The notes beneath the pieces were generated by a model that saw nothing but the letters and a program-made list of their open reading frames with translations, searched no databases and was not told where the DNA came from. Source: Pseudomonas sp. FEN (GTDB lineage: Bacteria; Pseudomonadota; Gammaproteobacteria; Pseudomonadales; Pseudomonadaceae). From it: a DNA stretch of 64,000 bases. The position numbers and the translations under genes were made by a program. Shown one piece after another: positions 41,423 through 50,103 of the stretch. The stretch covers positions 575,001 to 639,000 of the forward strand of contig NZ_CAJFDC010000036.1 in the NCBI RefSeq assembly GCF_904067045.1. The letters run 5' to 3'. Position 1 is the stretch's first letter, and the number at the start of each line of letters is the position of its first letter.

Positions 41423-44400
41423 ATGACCCGGATTTCGACATCCATCAGTGAGATCAAGGAACGCTACGACGTCATCGTGATCGGTTCCGGCTACGGCGGC
41501 GGTATCGCCGCCTCGCGGCTGTCGCGTGCCGGGAAAAGTGTCTGCCTGCTGGAGCGCGGGCGCGAGATCCAGCCGGGGGAATACCCCAACACCATGGTCG
41601 CGGCGACGGAGCAGTTGCAGGTCCATGACCCGGACGGTCATATCGGCTCGCGCACCGGTTTGTTCGACCTGCACGTCAATGCCCAGCAGAACGTGGTGGT
41701 CGGTTGCGGCCTGGGCGGCACCTCGCTGATCAATGCCAACGTGTCCCTGGAGCCGGAGCCGGGCGTCTTCGATGACCCGCGCTGGCCTCAGGCGGTCCGT
41801 GAACATCGCGACACGCTGCTTGCCGAAGGCTATGCGCGGGCCCGGGAAATGCTCAAGCCCAATCCTTATCCGGCATCCGGCCCGCAACTGCCGAAGCTGG
41901 ACGCCCACCGCAAGTCGGCGGATTACCTGCAAGAGAACGCGCATTTCTATACGCCGCCAATCAACGTGACCTTCGACAAACTGCCCAACAACCTCAACCA
42001 TGTCGGCGTCGAACAACTGCCGTGCAACCAGTGTGGCGACTGTGTCTCGGGCTGTAACAACAAGGCCAAGAACACCACTTTGATGAACTACCTGCCGGAT
42101 GCCTGGAACCACGGCGCGGAGATTTTCTGCCAGGCCGAGGTGCGGCATCTGGAGCGCGACGGCGATGGCTGGATCGTGCACTTCCAGTATCTGGACAGCG
42201 GCCGGGAAAAGTTCTCGGCACCGACGTTGTTCGTCAGGGCCAACGTAGTGGTCGTCTCCGCCGGCACCCTGGGGTCCACGGAAATCCTCCTGCGTTCGCG
42301 TGGCAAAGGCGTGTCGATGTCCGACCAGCTTGGCGAAAACATGAGCGGTAACGGCGATATCCTCGGTTTCGGCCACAACTGCGAACAGACCATCAACGGC
42401 ATCGGCTTCGGTGCCCATCCGGCCAAGGAACTGCAGCCGGTCGGGCCGTGCATCACCTCGATCATCGACCTGCGTAGCGAAGGTGACTGGCGCAGCCGGA
42501 TGGTGATCGAAGAAGGCTCGATCCCGGGCGCGCTGGGGAGGCCCATGGTGCCGGCGATGGCGGGTTTTGCCGAGCTGATCGGCGAGGCCACCGACAAGGG
42601 CGTCAGTGCCGAACTGCACTACAAGGCCCGCGAGGCCGAAAGCTTTCTGCGCGGCCCGTACCACGGCGCGCTGCACAATATGCAGACCTACCTGATCATG
42701 AGCCATGACGACGGCAAGGGACGCATGCTGCTGGATGACCAGGACCAGTTGCGCATCGACTGGCCAGGGGTGGGCGAACAGGAAAACTTCAAGCTCGGCA
42801 ACGACCGCCTGCGCCAGTCGACCCAGGCCCTGGGCGGGGTCTGGGTACCGAATCCGATCTGGACCAAGCTGCTCAAGCACAGCATCGTCTCGGTGCATCC
42901 GCTGGGCGGCTGCGTGATGGGCGAGGACGCCACGCAGGGCGTGGTCAACCACAAGGGCCAGGTGTTCAGCGCAACCAGCGGCAGCGATGTCTATCCGGGG
43001 TTGTACGTGACCGACGGGGCGGTGATCCCGACCTCGTTGGCGGTCAATCCACTGCTGACCATCTCGGCGGTCAGCGAGCGCAACATGGGCCTGCTGGCCG
43101 CTGATCGCGGCTGGGTCATCGACTACCGCCTGCCATCGGCGCCGCGTAAACCAGTGGCGCCGCCGACCCTGGGCGTACAGTTCACGGAAACCATGAAGGG
43201 TTATTTTTCCAAGGATTTCACCCAGCCCCAGGGCACTGATCTGGCGCTTTATCAAGCGGCCGCCAAGAGCGGCGAGGCGCAGAACTCGCCCATCGAATTC
43301 ACCCTGACCATCACCGCCGACGACCTCAATCGCCTGATCAAGGAGCCGGAGCATGCCGCGACCCTGGTCGGCACCCTGGATGCCCCGGCGCTTTCACCTT
43401 ATCCGCTGACAGCCAGCAATGGCGTCTTCAACCTGTTCGAGCAGTACCCACAGCAGGTCGGCGTGCGCCATATGAACTACGACATGAAGCTGACCGCCGA
43501 GGATGGTCGCGACTATTACTTCAGCGCCTTCAAGACGGTGCCCGAGGACAACGGCGTGCTGAATATCTGGTCGGACACCAGTACCCTCTATGTCACCCTC
43601 TACCACGGCCCGGACAAGCGCGGCGCGGTGATCGGCTCCGGGGTCATGCATATCCAACCGGCCGACTTCGCCAAGCAGATGACCACCATGAAGGTGCTCA
43701 ACGCCCGCAATGAGCGGGAACGGATCGAAGCCCTGGCGCGTTTCGGCAAGTTCTTCGCCGGGATTCTCTGGGACAGCTACGGTGGGGTGTTTGCCGGTGA
43801 TATCTACTTCAATCCGGACGCGCCGCCCCGGCACAAGCGGCCGTTGGACGCGCCGGTGCCAACCGTGCATTTCTTCGAGACCGAGGACAAGGTCCAGCTA
43901 CGTCTGACCCGCTACCAGGCCGGGAACAAAGGCCCGGTGATGCTGGTGCATGGCTTGGGGGTGGGCTCGACTATCTTCTCCACCGATACCCTCCAGACCA
44001 ACCTGCTGGAGTACCTGTGCAAGCACGACTATGACGTCTGGCTGCTGGATTTCCGGGTCAGCATCCTGCTGCCGGCGAGCAAGCACGAGTGGAACGGCGA
44101 CCAGATCGCCGAGTACGACTACAAGGCAGCCATTGCGCGGATTCGCCAGGCCACCGAGGCCCCGGACGTGCAGTGCGTGGTGCATTGCTACGGTGCGACG
44201 ACCTTTTTCATGTCGCTGCTGGCGGGGCTGGAGGATGTGCGTTCGGTGGTCTGTTCGCAGATCGCCGCGGACACGGTGGTGGCCACGGCCACCGGGATCA
44301 AGGCCGGCCTGCATCTGCCAGGGATGCTCGATGCGGTGGGCATCAAGTCGCTGACCGCCTATGCCGACAGCAAGGAGAGCTGGTTCAACAAGGTCTATGA

Positions 44401-44875
44401 CAAGGCCCTCAACGTCTATGCGCGGATCGAGGCCCAGGGCTACTGCACCAACCCGGTCTGTCACCGGATCACCTTCATGTATGCCTCGCTGTACCGCCAC
44501 GACACCCTCAATGAAACCTTGCACGACAACCTGCACGAGCTGTTCGGTGAGTCGAATATCCAGACCTTCGAGCACCTGGCGCTGATCTGCCGCAAGGGGC
44601 ATCTGGTGGACTTCAAGGGCAACGACGTCTACATGCCGCACTTCAACCGGCTGCGGTTGCCGATCTGCTTTATCAGCGGCGCCGACAACCAATGCTACCT
44701 GCCGGAAAGCACCGAGAAGACCTACGACCGCCTGGTGGCGTTGCATGGTCCTGAGTTGTTCAGTCGCCATGTGGTGCCGGGCTACGGTCATATCGACTGC
44801 ATGTTCGGTAAGAACGCGGTGGTCGATGTGTATCCGATCATCCTTGAGCACCTGGAGAAAACCGCGCTGGGTTGA
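41423..44875 (+). CDS. GMC oxidoreductase fused to an alpha/beta hydrolase
   Basis: A 1150-residue fusion. Residues 1-560 are a cholesterol-oxidase-like GMC flavoprotein: FAD motif VIGSGYGGGIAASRL near 18, a cysteine cluster CNQCGDCVSGCN near 200, and catalytic HPLGG near 492 with NPLLTISA after it. A beta-rich linker domain (about 580-810) follows. The last about 330 residues are an alpha/beta hydrolase: LVHGLGVGS, nucleophile elbow VVHCYGAT with Cys in the Ser position near 922, acid SGADNQC and catalytic His in GYGHID near 1121. It would oxidise an alcohol (sterol- or lipid-like) and cleave an ester or lactone. Substrate unknown. The cytochrome c and phosphatase genes follow in the same direction. 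Confidence 0.85.
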   Translation: MTRISTSISEIKERYDVIVIGSGYGGGIAASRLSRAGKSVCLLERGREIQPGEYPNTMVAATEQLQVHDPDGHIGSRTGLFDLHVNAQQNVVVGCGLGGTSLINANVSLEPEPGVFDDPRWPQAVREHRDTLLAEGYARAREMLKPNPYPASGPQLPKLDAHRKSADYLQENAHFYTPPINVTFDKLPNNLNHVGVEQLPCNQCGDCVSGCNNKAKNTTLMNYLPDAWNHGAEIFCQAEVRHLERDGDGWIVHFQYLDSGREKFSAPTLFVRANVVVVSAGTLGSTEILLRSRGKGVSMSDQLGENMSGNGDILGFGHNCEQTINGIGFGAHPAKELQPVGPCITSIIDLRSEGDWRSRMVIEEGSIPGALGRPMVPAMAGFAELIGEATDKGVSAELHYKAREAESFLRGPYHGALHNMQTYLIMSHDDGKGRMLLDDQDQLRIDWPGVGEQENFKLGNDRLRQSTQALGGVWVPNPIWTKLLKHSIVSVHPLGGCVMGEDATQGVVNHKGQVFSATSGSDVYPGLYVTDGAVIPTSLAVNPLLTISAVSERNMGLLAADRGWVIDYRLPSAPRKPVAPPTLGVQFTETMKGYFSKDFTQPQGTDLALYQAAAKSGEAQNSPIEFTLTITADDLNRLIKEPEHAATLVGTLDAPALSPYPLTASNGVFNLFEQYPQQVGVRHMNYDMKLTAEDGRDYYFSAFKTVPEDNGVLNIWSDTSTLYVTLYHGPDKRGAVIGSGVMHIQPADFAKQMTTMKVLNARNERERIEALARFGKFFAGILWDSYGGVFAGDIYFNPDAPPRHKRPLDAPVPTVHFFETEDKVQLRLTRYQAGNKGPVMLVHGLGVGSTIFSTDTLQTNLLEYLCKHDYDVWLLDFRVSILLPASKHEWNGDQIAEYDYKAAIARIRQATEAPDVQCVVHCYGATTFFMSLLAGLEDVRSVVCSQIAADTVVATATGIKAGLHLPGMLDAVGIKSLTAYADSKESWFNKVYDKALNVYARIEAQGYCTNPVCHRITFMYASLYRHDTLNETLHDNLHELFGESNIQTFEHLALICRKGHLVDFKGNDVYMPHFNRLRLPICFISGADNQCYLPESTEKTYDRLVALHGPELFSRHVVPGYGHIDCMFGKNAVVDVYPIILEHLEKTALG

Positions 44876-44911
44876 TGGGCCAGCATTCGTGGCGAGGGCC
44901 TTGTTGTGGTT

Positions 44912-45042
44912 GTGGCGAGCGGGCTTGCCCGCGCTGGGGCGCGAAGCGGCCCTAAAAGCTGCAATCGCGTTTTGCCTGACAGAGCGGCGGCGTGGGTTTT
45001 GCGGCTGCTTCGCAGCCGAGCGCGGGCAAGCCCGCTCGCCAC
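44912..45042. repeat. REP doublet inside the GMC-hydrolase operon
   Basis: Inverted halves GTGGCGAGCGGGCTTGCCCG and CGGGCAAGCCCGCTCGCCAC with a smaller internal stem. It lies in the 238-bp gap between the fusion gene and the cytochrome gene. Confidence 0.85.
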
Positions 45043-45113
45043 AATAAACCTGTCGGCCACAAGAAACCCGGCGGCCTCAAGAAAGGTGCTCGTGCATAAC
45101 AGGGAAGGGTGAT

Positions 45114-46982
45114 ATGGACAATTACATCCGCTGGTTTCAACGCTTTATCTGGCTCGGCATCGTGATGAACATGCTGTTCGCACTGCCGGCGCTGTTCGCT
45201 CCGGCACTGCTGACCTCGGTGGTCGGCCTGCCGCCGGTGCTGTCGGACCCCTGGCTGGAAAATGCCGGCATGTTGCTGGTGGGTATCAGCCTGTTCTACA
45301 TGCCTTCGGGCTTCAACGCCCGACGCTTTGTGATTCACTCCTGGTTATGCGTATTGAGCCGGTTGGTCGCCGTGGCGTTCTGGATCTATCTGATCCAGAC
45401 CAGCAATACCCCTTCGGTGTTCGTGCCCATGCTCTATGGCGACCTGAGCATGTTCCTGCTCTTGGGGGTCACGCTCTACATGGGCAGCACGCCGGCCGCC
45501 CGGCCCTGGGCCTTGCTGGTCGACGGCTGGCACGCCTGGTGTCACGGTTGGGAGGTGCGCTGGCAGCGCCATGGTTTCCGTGTCGGCTTGCTGATCGTCC
45601 TGCTGGTGCTGGGCTTTGTCGGCTACGAAACCTGGTACAACATGCTGCGGGTGGTGCCCGAGGAGCAATTCGCTTCCGACGAGGACCACTTCAAGTACGC
45701 CGCCATCGGCCTGGGCATCGAGGCACGGATTCCCTACTACCTGTTTTCCGTATTGCCGCAGATGTGTCCGGAAAAAATGCCCAAGCCTGGTGGTTGGGAG
45801 GCGTTCGGTTTTCTCTTTGAAAACGGTCGCGACCTGCCCATCGGCATGGCCAAGCGGCAGATCGGCTACCCGACCGTGGAGCCCAACTGCGCCTTGTGTC
45901 ATACCGGCTCCTACCGGGCCTCGGCGAACGATGTCGCCAAGCCGGTCGCCACCGCGCCGGCCAACACCCTGCAACTGCAAGCGTTCCAATGGTTCGCCTA
46001 TGATTGTGCCAGCGACCCGAAATTCACCACCGATGCGGTAATGACGGCGATCAACGCCAAGTTCCAGCTGGGCTTTTTCGAACGCCTGTACAACCGCTAC
46101 CTGATCATCCCCATGGCCAAGAGCGCGCTGCTCAAGCAGAAGCAGGCCTACGCCTGGCAGAAACTGCGGCCGGAACAAGGACCGGGGCGTACCGATACCT
46201 TCAACCCGACCAAGATGGTGGTTTTCGGCTTCCCGGATGATTCGACCATCGGCACCGTCGACCTGCCGCAGATCTGGAACCAGAAGCCGCGAGAGTCGCT
46301 GTACCTGCATTGGGACGGCAACAACAACGATATCCACGAGCGCAACTACGCCGCCGCCATGGCGGTGGGCGCGACACCGCAGTCGGTGCTGCCGGCCAGT
46401 TTCAATCGGGTCACCAACTGGTTGCTCGGCACCAAGCCGCCGGCCTGGCCGTTCGCCCTGGATCCGGCGCGGGTGGCCCAGGGCAAGCCGCTCTGGGACA
46501 ACAACTGCGCGGGTTGCCATGAGTTCGGCAAGGCCGACACCGGCCAGGTCACCACCAATATCGACCAATTGGGTACCGATCCGCACCGGCTGAACTCCTT
46601 CACCAGCGGACTGGTGCAAGCCTTCCATGGCTTCAAGAAGCCACCGTTCGACTTCAATGCCTACCGCAAGACCCAGAGCTACAGCAACACCCCCACCGAT
46701 GGTATCTGGATGCGCGCGCCGTATCTGCACAACGGGTCGGTGCCGAGCCTGTGGGACTTGTTGCAGACAGCGGATAAACGTCCGCAGGTGTTCAACACCG
46801 GCTCGGATGTCTACGACCCGGTCAAGGTCGGCTTCGTCACCAGCGGCCCGCTGGTCCAGGCGCCGAGTTACTTCAGATACGACACTCGCCTGGAGGGCAA
46901 TCACAACAGTGGACACCTGTATGGGACCCAACTGACCGACGCCGAGAAATGGGCGCTGATCGAATTCATGAAGACGTTGTAG
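45114..46982 (+). CDS. Membrane-anchored dihaem cytochrome c
   Basis: A 622-residue protein. Its first about 180 residues form four or five membrane helices (around 12-35, 51-65, 74-95, 103-123, 155-175). The periplasmic part has two c-type haem motifs, CALCH at 259-263 and CAGCH at 465-469, in a layout like cytochrome c peroxidase/MauG/RoxA relatives. The direction and spacing next to the GMC-hydrolase gene suggest that it takes electrons from that flavoenzyme or completes its oxidation. The N-terminal membrane part is not typical of those families. No function has been assigned to this combination as far as I know. Confidence 0.8.
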   Translation: MDNYIRWFQRFIWLGIVMNMLFALPALFAPALLTSVVGLPPVLSDPWLENAGMLLVGISLFYMPSGFNARRFVIHSWLCVLSRLVAVAFWIYLIQTSNTPSVFVPMLYGDLSMFLLLGVTLYMGSTPAARPWALLVDGWHAWCHGWEVRWQRHGFRVGLLIVLLVLGFVGYETWYNMLRVVPEEQFASDEDHFKYAAIGLGIEARIPYYLFSVLPQMCPEKMPKPGGWEAFGFLFENGRDLPIGMAKRQIGYPTVEPNCALCHTGSYRASANDVAKPVATAPANTLQLQAFQWFAYDCASDPKFTTDAVMTAINAKFQLGFFERLYNRYLIIPMAKSALLKQKQAYAWQKLRPEQGPGRTDTFNPTKMVVFGFPDDSTIGTVDLPQIWNQKPRESLYLHWDGNNNDIHERNYAAAMAVGATPQSVLPASFNRVTNWLLGTKPPAWPFALDPARVAQGKPLWDNNCAGCHEFGKADTGQVTTNIDQLGTDPHRLNSFTSGLVQAFHGFKKPPFDFNAYRKTQSYSNTPTDGIWMRAPYLHNGSVPSLWDLLQTADKRPQVFNTGSDVYDPVKVGFVTSGPLVQAPSYFRYDTRLEGNHNSGHLYGTQLTDAEKWALIEFMKTL

Positions 46983-46992
46983 GGAGACAGCT

Positions 46993-48237
46993 ATGAATTT
47001 GCCTCATCTGGAACATGAACTTGCGAAACTCCGCGTCCGCCTCAATGGCTTGAAGGCCCGGCTGGAGCTGTCCTGGAAAAAACTCATCAGCGAGATCGAG
47101 CCCGAGGAGTTCCAGGCCATCCAGTTGTTGCTGCAACGTGGACATGACCAGGCCCAATACGTGCTGGAGCACGGCGAACTGCCAACCGACCAGCCCTCGG
47201 TGCCGTGGGAGCTGTCCCATGGCCTGTCGATCCTGCATATGGGCAGTGCCAAGGCCTTGCCGACAACGGAAGCACAATTACCGACCCGGGTCCTCAAGGA
47301 CGGCACGCTGCTGGGCTGTCGTAAATGGGAGCTGCTGGACCTGTTGTGGAGCGAGGCGCTGATCAAGTGGATCGAGAACCTGCGACACCACGCGCCGTTC
47401 GGTACCACGCCGATGGTGATGATGATCGACAACGACGTGACCCTGGCGATTGCCGGCGATTGGGGCACGGGGCCGTTCGACAGCCATGCCCCGGCGGTCA
47501 GCGTCGCCAACCAGATGCAGTTGGCCCAGGCCGATTTCACCATTCACCTGGGCGATGTTTACTACGCCGGCACCGGCTCCCAGGAGAATGTCGACATGGC
47601 CGGCTGGCCGATGGGCAAGCATGGCGCCTTCAGCCTCAACTCCAATCACGAGATGTATAGCGGCGCCCATGGTTATTTCGCGGAGCTCAACTCACGCTTC
47701 CCGGTGCAGCAGGGCACCAGCTACTTCGCCTTGTATAACGATGACTGGCTGATTGTCGGGCTGGATTCGGCCTATGCCTCCAAACCGCTCGATCTTTATA
47801 TGGATGGCGCTCTGAACCAGCAGCAGATCGACTGGATGCGGAGCCTGCCCAAACGCAAGAAGCTGATGGTGCTCAGTCATCATCAGGGCTTCGATATCGC
47901 CGGGCAACACAAGACCGAGCTGTATCAGCCGGTGTGTGATGCCTTGGGGCGCGTGCCGGACTACTGGTATTGGGGGCACCTGCACAACGGCATCGTCTAT
48001 GCCGAGCAGGGCGGGTTGCGGGCCCGCTGTGCCGGGCACGGGGCGATTCCCTATGGCGTGACCAGCGAGCTGGACGGCAATGAGCGTGTGTTGTTTTCCG
48101 AAACGAAGAATGCCGGGGACGACGAATACCCGGAGCGGGTGCTCAATGGTTATGCGAAGGTGCGCTTGAGCGGGGAGAACATCATTGAGGCGTTCATTGG
48201 CGAGGATGGCTCGGTGCGGTGGTCGTCTCACGGGTAA
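46993..48237 (+). CDS. Purple-acid-phosphatase-like metallophosphoesterase
   Basis: A 414-residue calcineurin-like phosphoesterase. The five metal motifs are present: GDWG (about 155), GDVYYAG (about 187, with the GDxxY tyrosine of purple acid phosphatases), NSNHE in place of GNHE (about 218), LSHHQG (about 295) and GHLHNG (about 331). The N-terminal about 140 residues are helical and unfamiliar. No signal peptide is seen. AGGGAGA precedes the ATG, 10 bp after the cytochrome stop, so it belongs to the same operon. The substrate is unknown; cleavage of a phosphorylated intermediate made by the flavoenzyme is speculative. Confidence 0.8.
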   Translation: MNLPHLEHELAKLRVRLNGLKARLELSWKKLISEIEPEEFQAIQLLLQRGHDQAQYVLEHGELPTDQPSVPWELSHGLSILHMGSAKALPTTEAQLPTRVLKDGTLLGCRKWELLDLLWSEALIKWIENLRHHAPFGTTPMVMMIDNDVTLAIAGDWGTGPFDSHAPAVSVANQMQLAQADFTIHLGDVYYAGTGSQENVDMAGWPMGKHGAFSLNSNHEMYSGAHGYFAELNSRFPVQQGTSYFALYNDDWLIVGLDSAYASKPLDLYMDGALNQQQIDWMRSLPKRKKLMVLSHHQGFDIAGQHKTELYQPVCDALGRVPDYWYWGHLHNGIVYAEQGGLRARCAGHGAIPYGVTSELDGNERVLFSETKNAGDDEYPERVLNGYAKVRLSGENIIEAFIGEDGSVRWSSHG

Positions 48238-48260
48238 TTCGGTGGTGACTGTACTGACGT

Positions 48261-48354
48261 CTTCGCGGGCAAGCACCGCTCCCACAAGTTCTCGGCTCGG
48301 CCACATACCTGTGGCATAACGGAGATCCTGTGGGAGCGGTGCTTGCCCGCGAAG
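48261..48354. repeat. REP doublet between phosphatase and gbcA
   Basis: CTTCGCGGGCAAGCACCGCT (left) and AGCGGTGCTTGCCCGCGAAG (right) are exact complements. It lies between convergent genes. Confidence 0.85.
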
Positions 48355-48364
48355 CTTCTAGCGT

Positions 48365-49660
48365 TTAGCCCTGCACTGGCACGCCCTTGAGGTAAGACGC
48401 AGGCTCGGCCCCCAGGTTGCTCAGCATCCGCTCGCTGTACCAATCGACGAAGTTGACCACGCCGAACTCGTAGGTCTTCGAGTACGGACCTGGCTGATAG
48501 GCCGTGGAGTTGATCCCGCGCTGGTTTTCTTCGGCCAGGCGACGGTCCTGGTCGTTGGTCGCATCCCAGACTTCACGCATGCGCGCCACGTCATAGTCCA
48601 CGCCTTCGACCGCATCCTTGTGCACCAGCCACTTGGTGGTGACCATGGTTTCCTGGGCGCTGATCGGCCACACGGTGAACACGATGATGTGGTCGCCCAT
48701 GCAGTGGTTCCATGAGTGCGGCAGGTGCAGGATGCGCATCGAACCCAGGTCCGGGTTCTTGATCCGGCCCATCAGCTTCTTGCAACCCTGCTTGCCGTCC
48801 ATGGTCATGGATACGGTGCCCTTGAGCAGCGGCATGCGCACGATCCGGTTACGCAGGCCGAAGCTGGCATGAGCGTAAGGAATCTTCTCGGCTTCCCAGG
48901 CGGCGGCGGAGGCGGCCACATGGTCCTTGAACGCCTGGTCGGCGCGCGGATCGGTGACGTCGTCCCACTCCAGCAGGGTTTTCAGCAGTTCCGGGTGGGC
49001 ACCGCCGCAGTGGTAGCACTCGCGGTTGTTCTCCAGCACGAGCTTCCAGTTGGCCTTCTCCATCAAGGTGGTTTGCACCGCCACCTTGGTGTTTTCCATG
49101 TCGTAGGGTTCCATGTAGTGATTCAGGGTGGCCAGGAACTCGTCGATCGGCGGCGGGTTTTCCGCCAGGCTGATGAAGATGTAGCCGCCGGAGGTCTTCA
49201 CGTTCACCGGCTTGAGGCCGTATTGCTTCATGTCGAAGTCGGCGCCCATCTCGGTGCCGGCGAACAGCAGGCGACCGTCCAGCTCATAGGTCCACTGGTG
49301 GTAGTGGCAGACCAGCTTGGCGACCTTGCCCTTGTCGCTGGTGCACAGCCGCGAACCACGGTGACGGCAGACGTTGTGGAAGGCATGGACCACGCCATCG
49401 GCACCGCGAATCACGATGATCGGGTTCTTGCCGACCTGCAGGGTCAGGTAATTGCCCTTGGTCGGGATTTCGCAGGTCATGCCGGCGATCAACCACTCTT
49501 TCTGAAAGATTTCCTGCATATCGATTTCGAACAGCCGTTCATCGGAGTAGAACGGTTGTGGCAGGGAGAAGGTGCGCTCGCGCTCTTGCAGCATTTGCGC
49601 GGTGGCCTTGCGTGCGGGTTCCAGCGGATCGCCCAAGCTCAGGGTTGCGGTGACGTCCAT
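48365..49660 (-). CDS. gbcA: Glycine betaine demethylase oxygenase GbcA
   Basis: Rieske non-haem iron oxygenase (431 residues) that removes a methyl group from glycine betaine as formaldehyde, giving dimethylglycine. The Rieske ligands are C98, H100, C118 and H121. The mononuclear iron histidines are H217 and H222 in NNRECYHCGGAHPELL. The ATG at 49660 was chosen by homology; the longer frame upstream would run into the inverted-repeat element. It is divergent from its reductase gbcB, with an unusual 160-bp element in the shared promoter region. GbdR activates it in P. aeruginosa. Confidence 0.97.
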   Translation of the reverse strand: MDVTATLSLGDPLEPARKATAQMLQERERTFSLPQPFYSDERLFEIDMQEIFQKEWLIAGMTCEIPTKGNYLTLQVGKNPIIVIRGADGVVHAFHNVCRHRGSRLCTSDKGKVAKLVCHYHQWTYELDGRLLFAGTEMGADFDMKQYGLKPVNVKTSGGYIFISLAENPPPIDEFLATLNHYMEPYDMENTKVAVQTTLMEKANWKLVLENNRECYHCGGAHPELLKTLLEWDDVTDPRADQAFKDHVAASAAAWEAEKIPYAHASFGLRNRIVRMPLLKGTVSMTMDGKQGCKKLMGRIKNPDLGSMRILHLPHSWNHCMGDHIIVFTVWPISAQETMVTTKWLVHKDAVEGVDYDVARMREVWDATNDQDRRLAEENQRGINSTAYQPGPYSKTYEFGVVNFVDWYSERMLSNLGAEPASYLKGVPVQG

Positions 49661-49708
49661 CGATTTAGTCCTCATGGCCATGTGGTGTGGCCGGCGAATA
49701 GTGGCTAG

Positions 49709-49868
49709 GTGGCCGGCGTAGCGGGTTTTGACGAGGTGACTGCGGCGCCTGAAGTCCTGATCCTGCGTTGCCGCTTCTCGCCATAGCGGGCTATGACTCG
49801 GCGCGGCGCCTTGGCTCAGAACTTCATGCATCCCCAGTCACCTCGTCAAAACCCGCTACGCCGGCCAC
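49709..49868. repeat. 160-bp element with 34-bp perfect inverted ends
   Basis: GTGGCCGGCGTAGCGGGTTT at the left (arm 49709-49742) is exactly complementary to the right arm (49835-49868); every base of the 34-bp arms pairs. The 92-bp interior has further complementary pieces (TGAAGT at 49750-49755 with ACTTCA at 49821-49826; CATAG and CTATG near 49792-49805). It looks like a small palindromic (MITE-type) repeat. It sits 48 bp upstream of gbcA and 235 bp upstream of gbcB. Confidence 0.85.
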
Positions 49869-49989
49869 ACGGTTGGCACGCAAGTACGGAAATACAGTGG
49901 ATCATTTGCGATGGAGTGTGCGGCTGGCAGCGACATGAACCTTATCCATGGGCGACATGGCCGAATCCGTTCCCGACGCGCAAGCCCCG

Positions 49990-50050
49990 GTCGTTGCGGG
50001 CTGGTCGCGATAAGCATGCCAATGTCGCGGATAGGTAAATGGTCGCTTCG
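49990..50050. promoter_or_regulatory. GTCG-type repeats upstream of gbcB
   Basis: GTCG motifs at 49990, 50004 (GTCGCGATAA), 50024 (GTCGCGGATA) and 50042 (GTCGCTTCGG) are spaced 14, 20 and 18 bp. This echoes, less strictly, the 21-bp repeats at 7059-7110 and may be the GbdR target of the gbcA-gbcB region. The remainder of 49661-50103 besides the inverted-repeat element shows no gene. Confidence 0.35.
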
Positions 50051-50103
50051 GCCCTTGCGCAGAATCGCCAATATAGAGCCGACAGTCGGCGGTGGAGAAC
50101 AAT

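Noticed and set aside
41249..43354. 701-codon open frame antisense to the GMC-hydrolase gene
   Set aside because: The GMC domain motifs on the plus strand are clear. The antisense frame has the composition of a reversed GC-rich gene.
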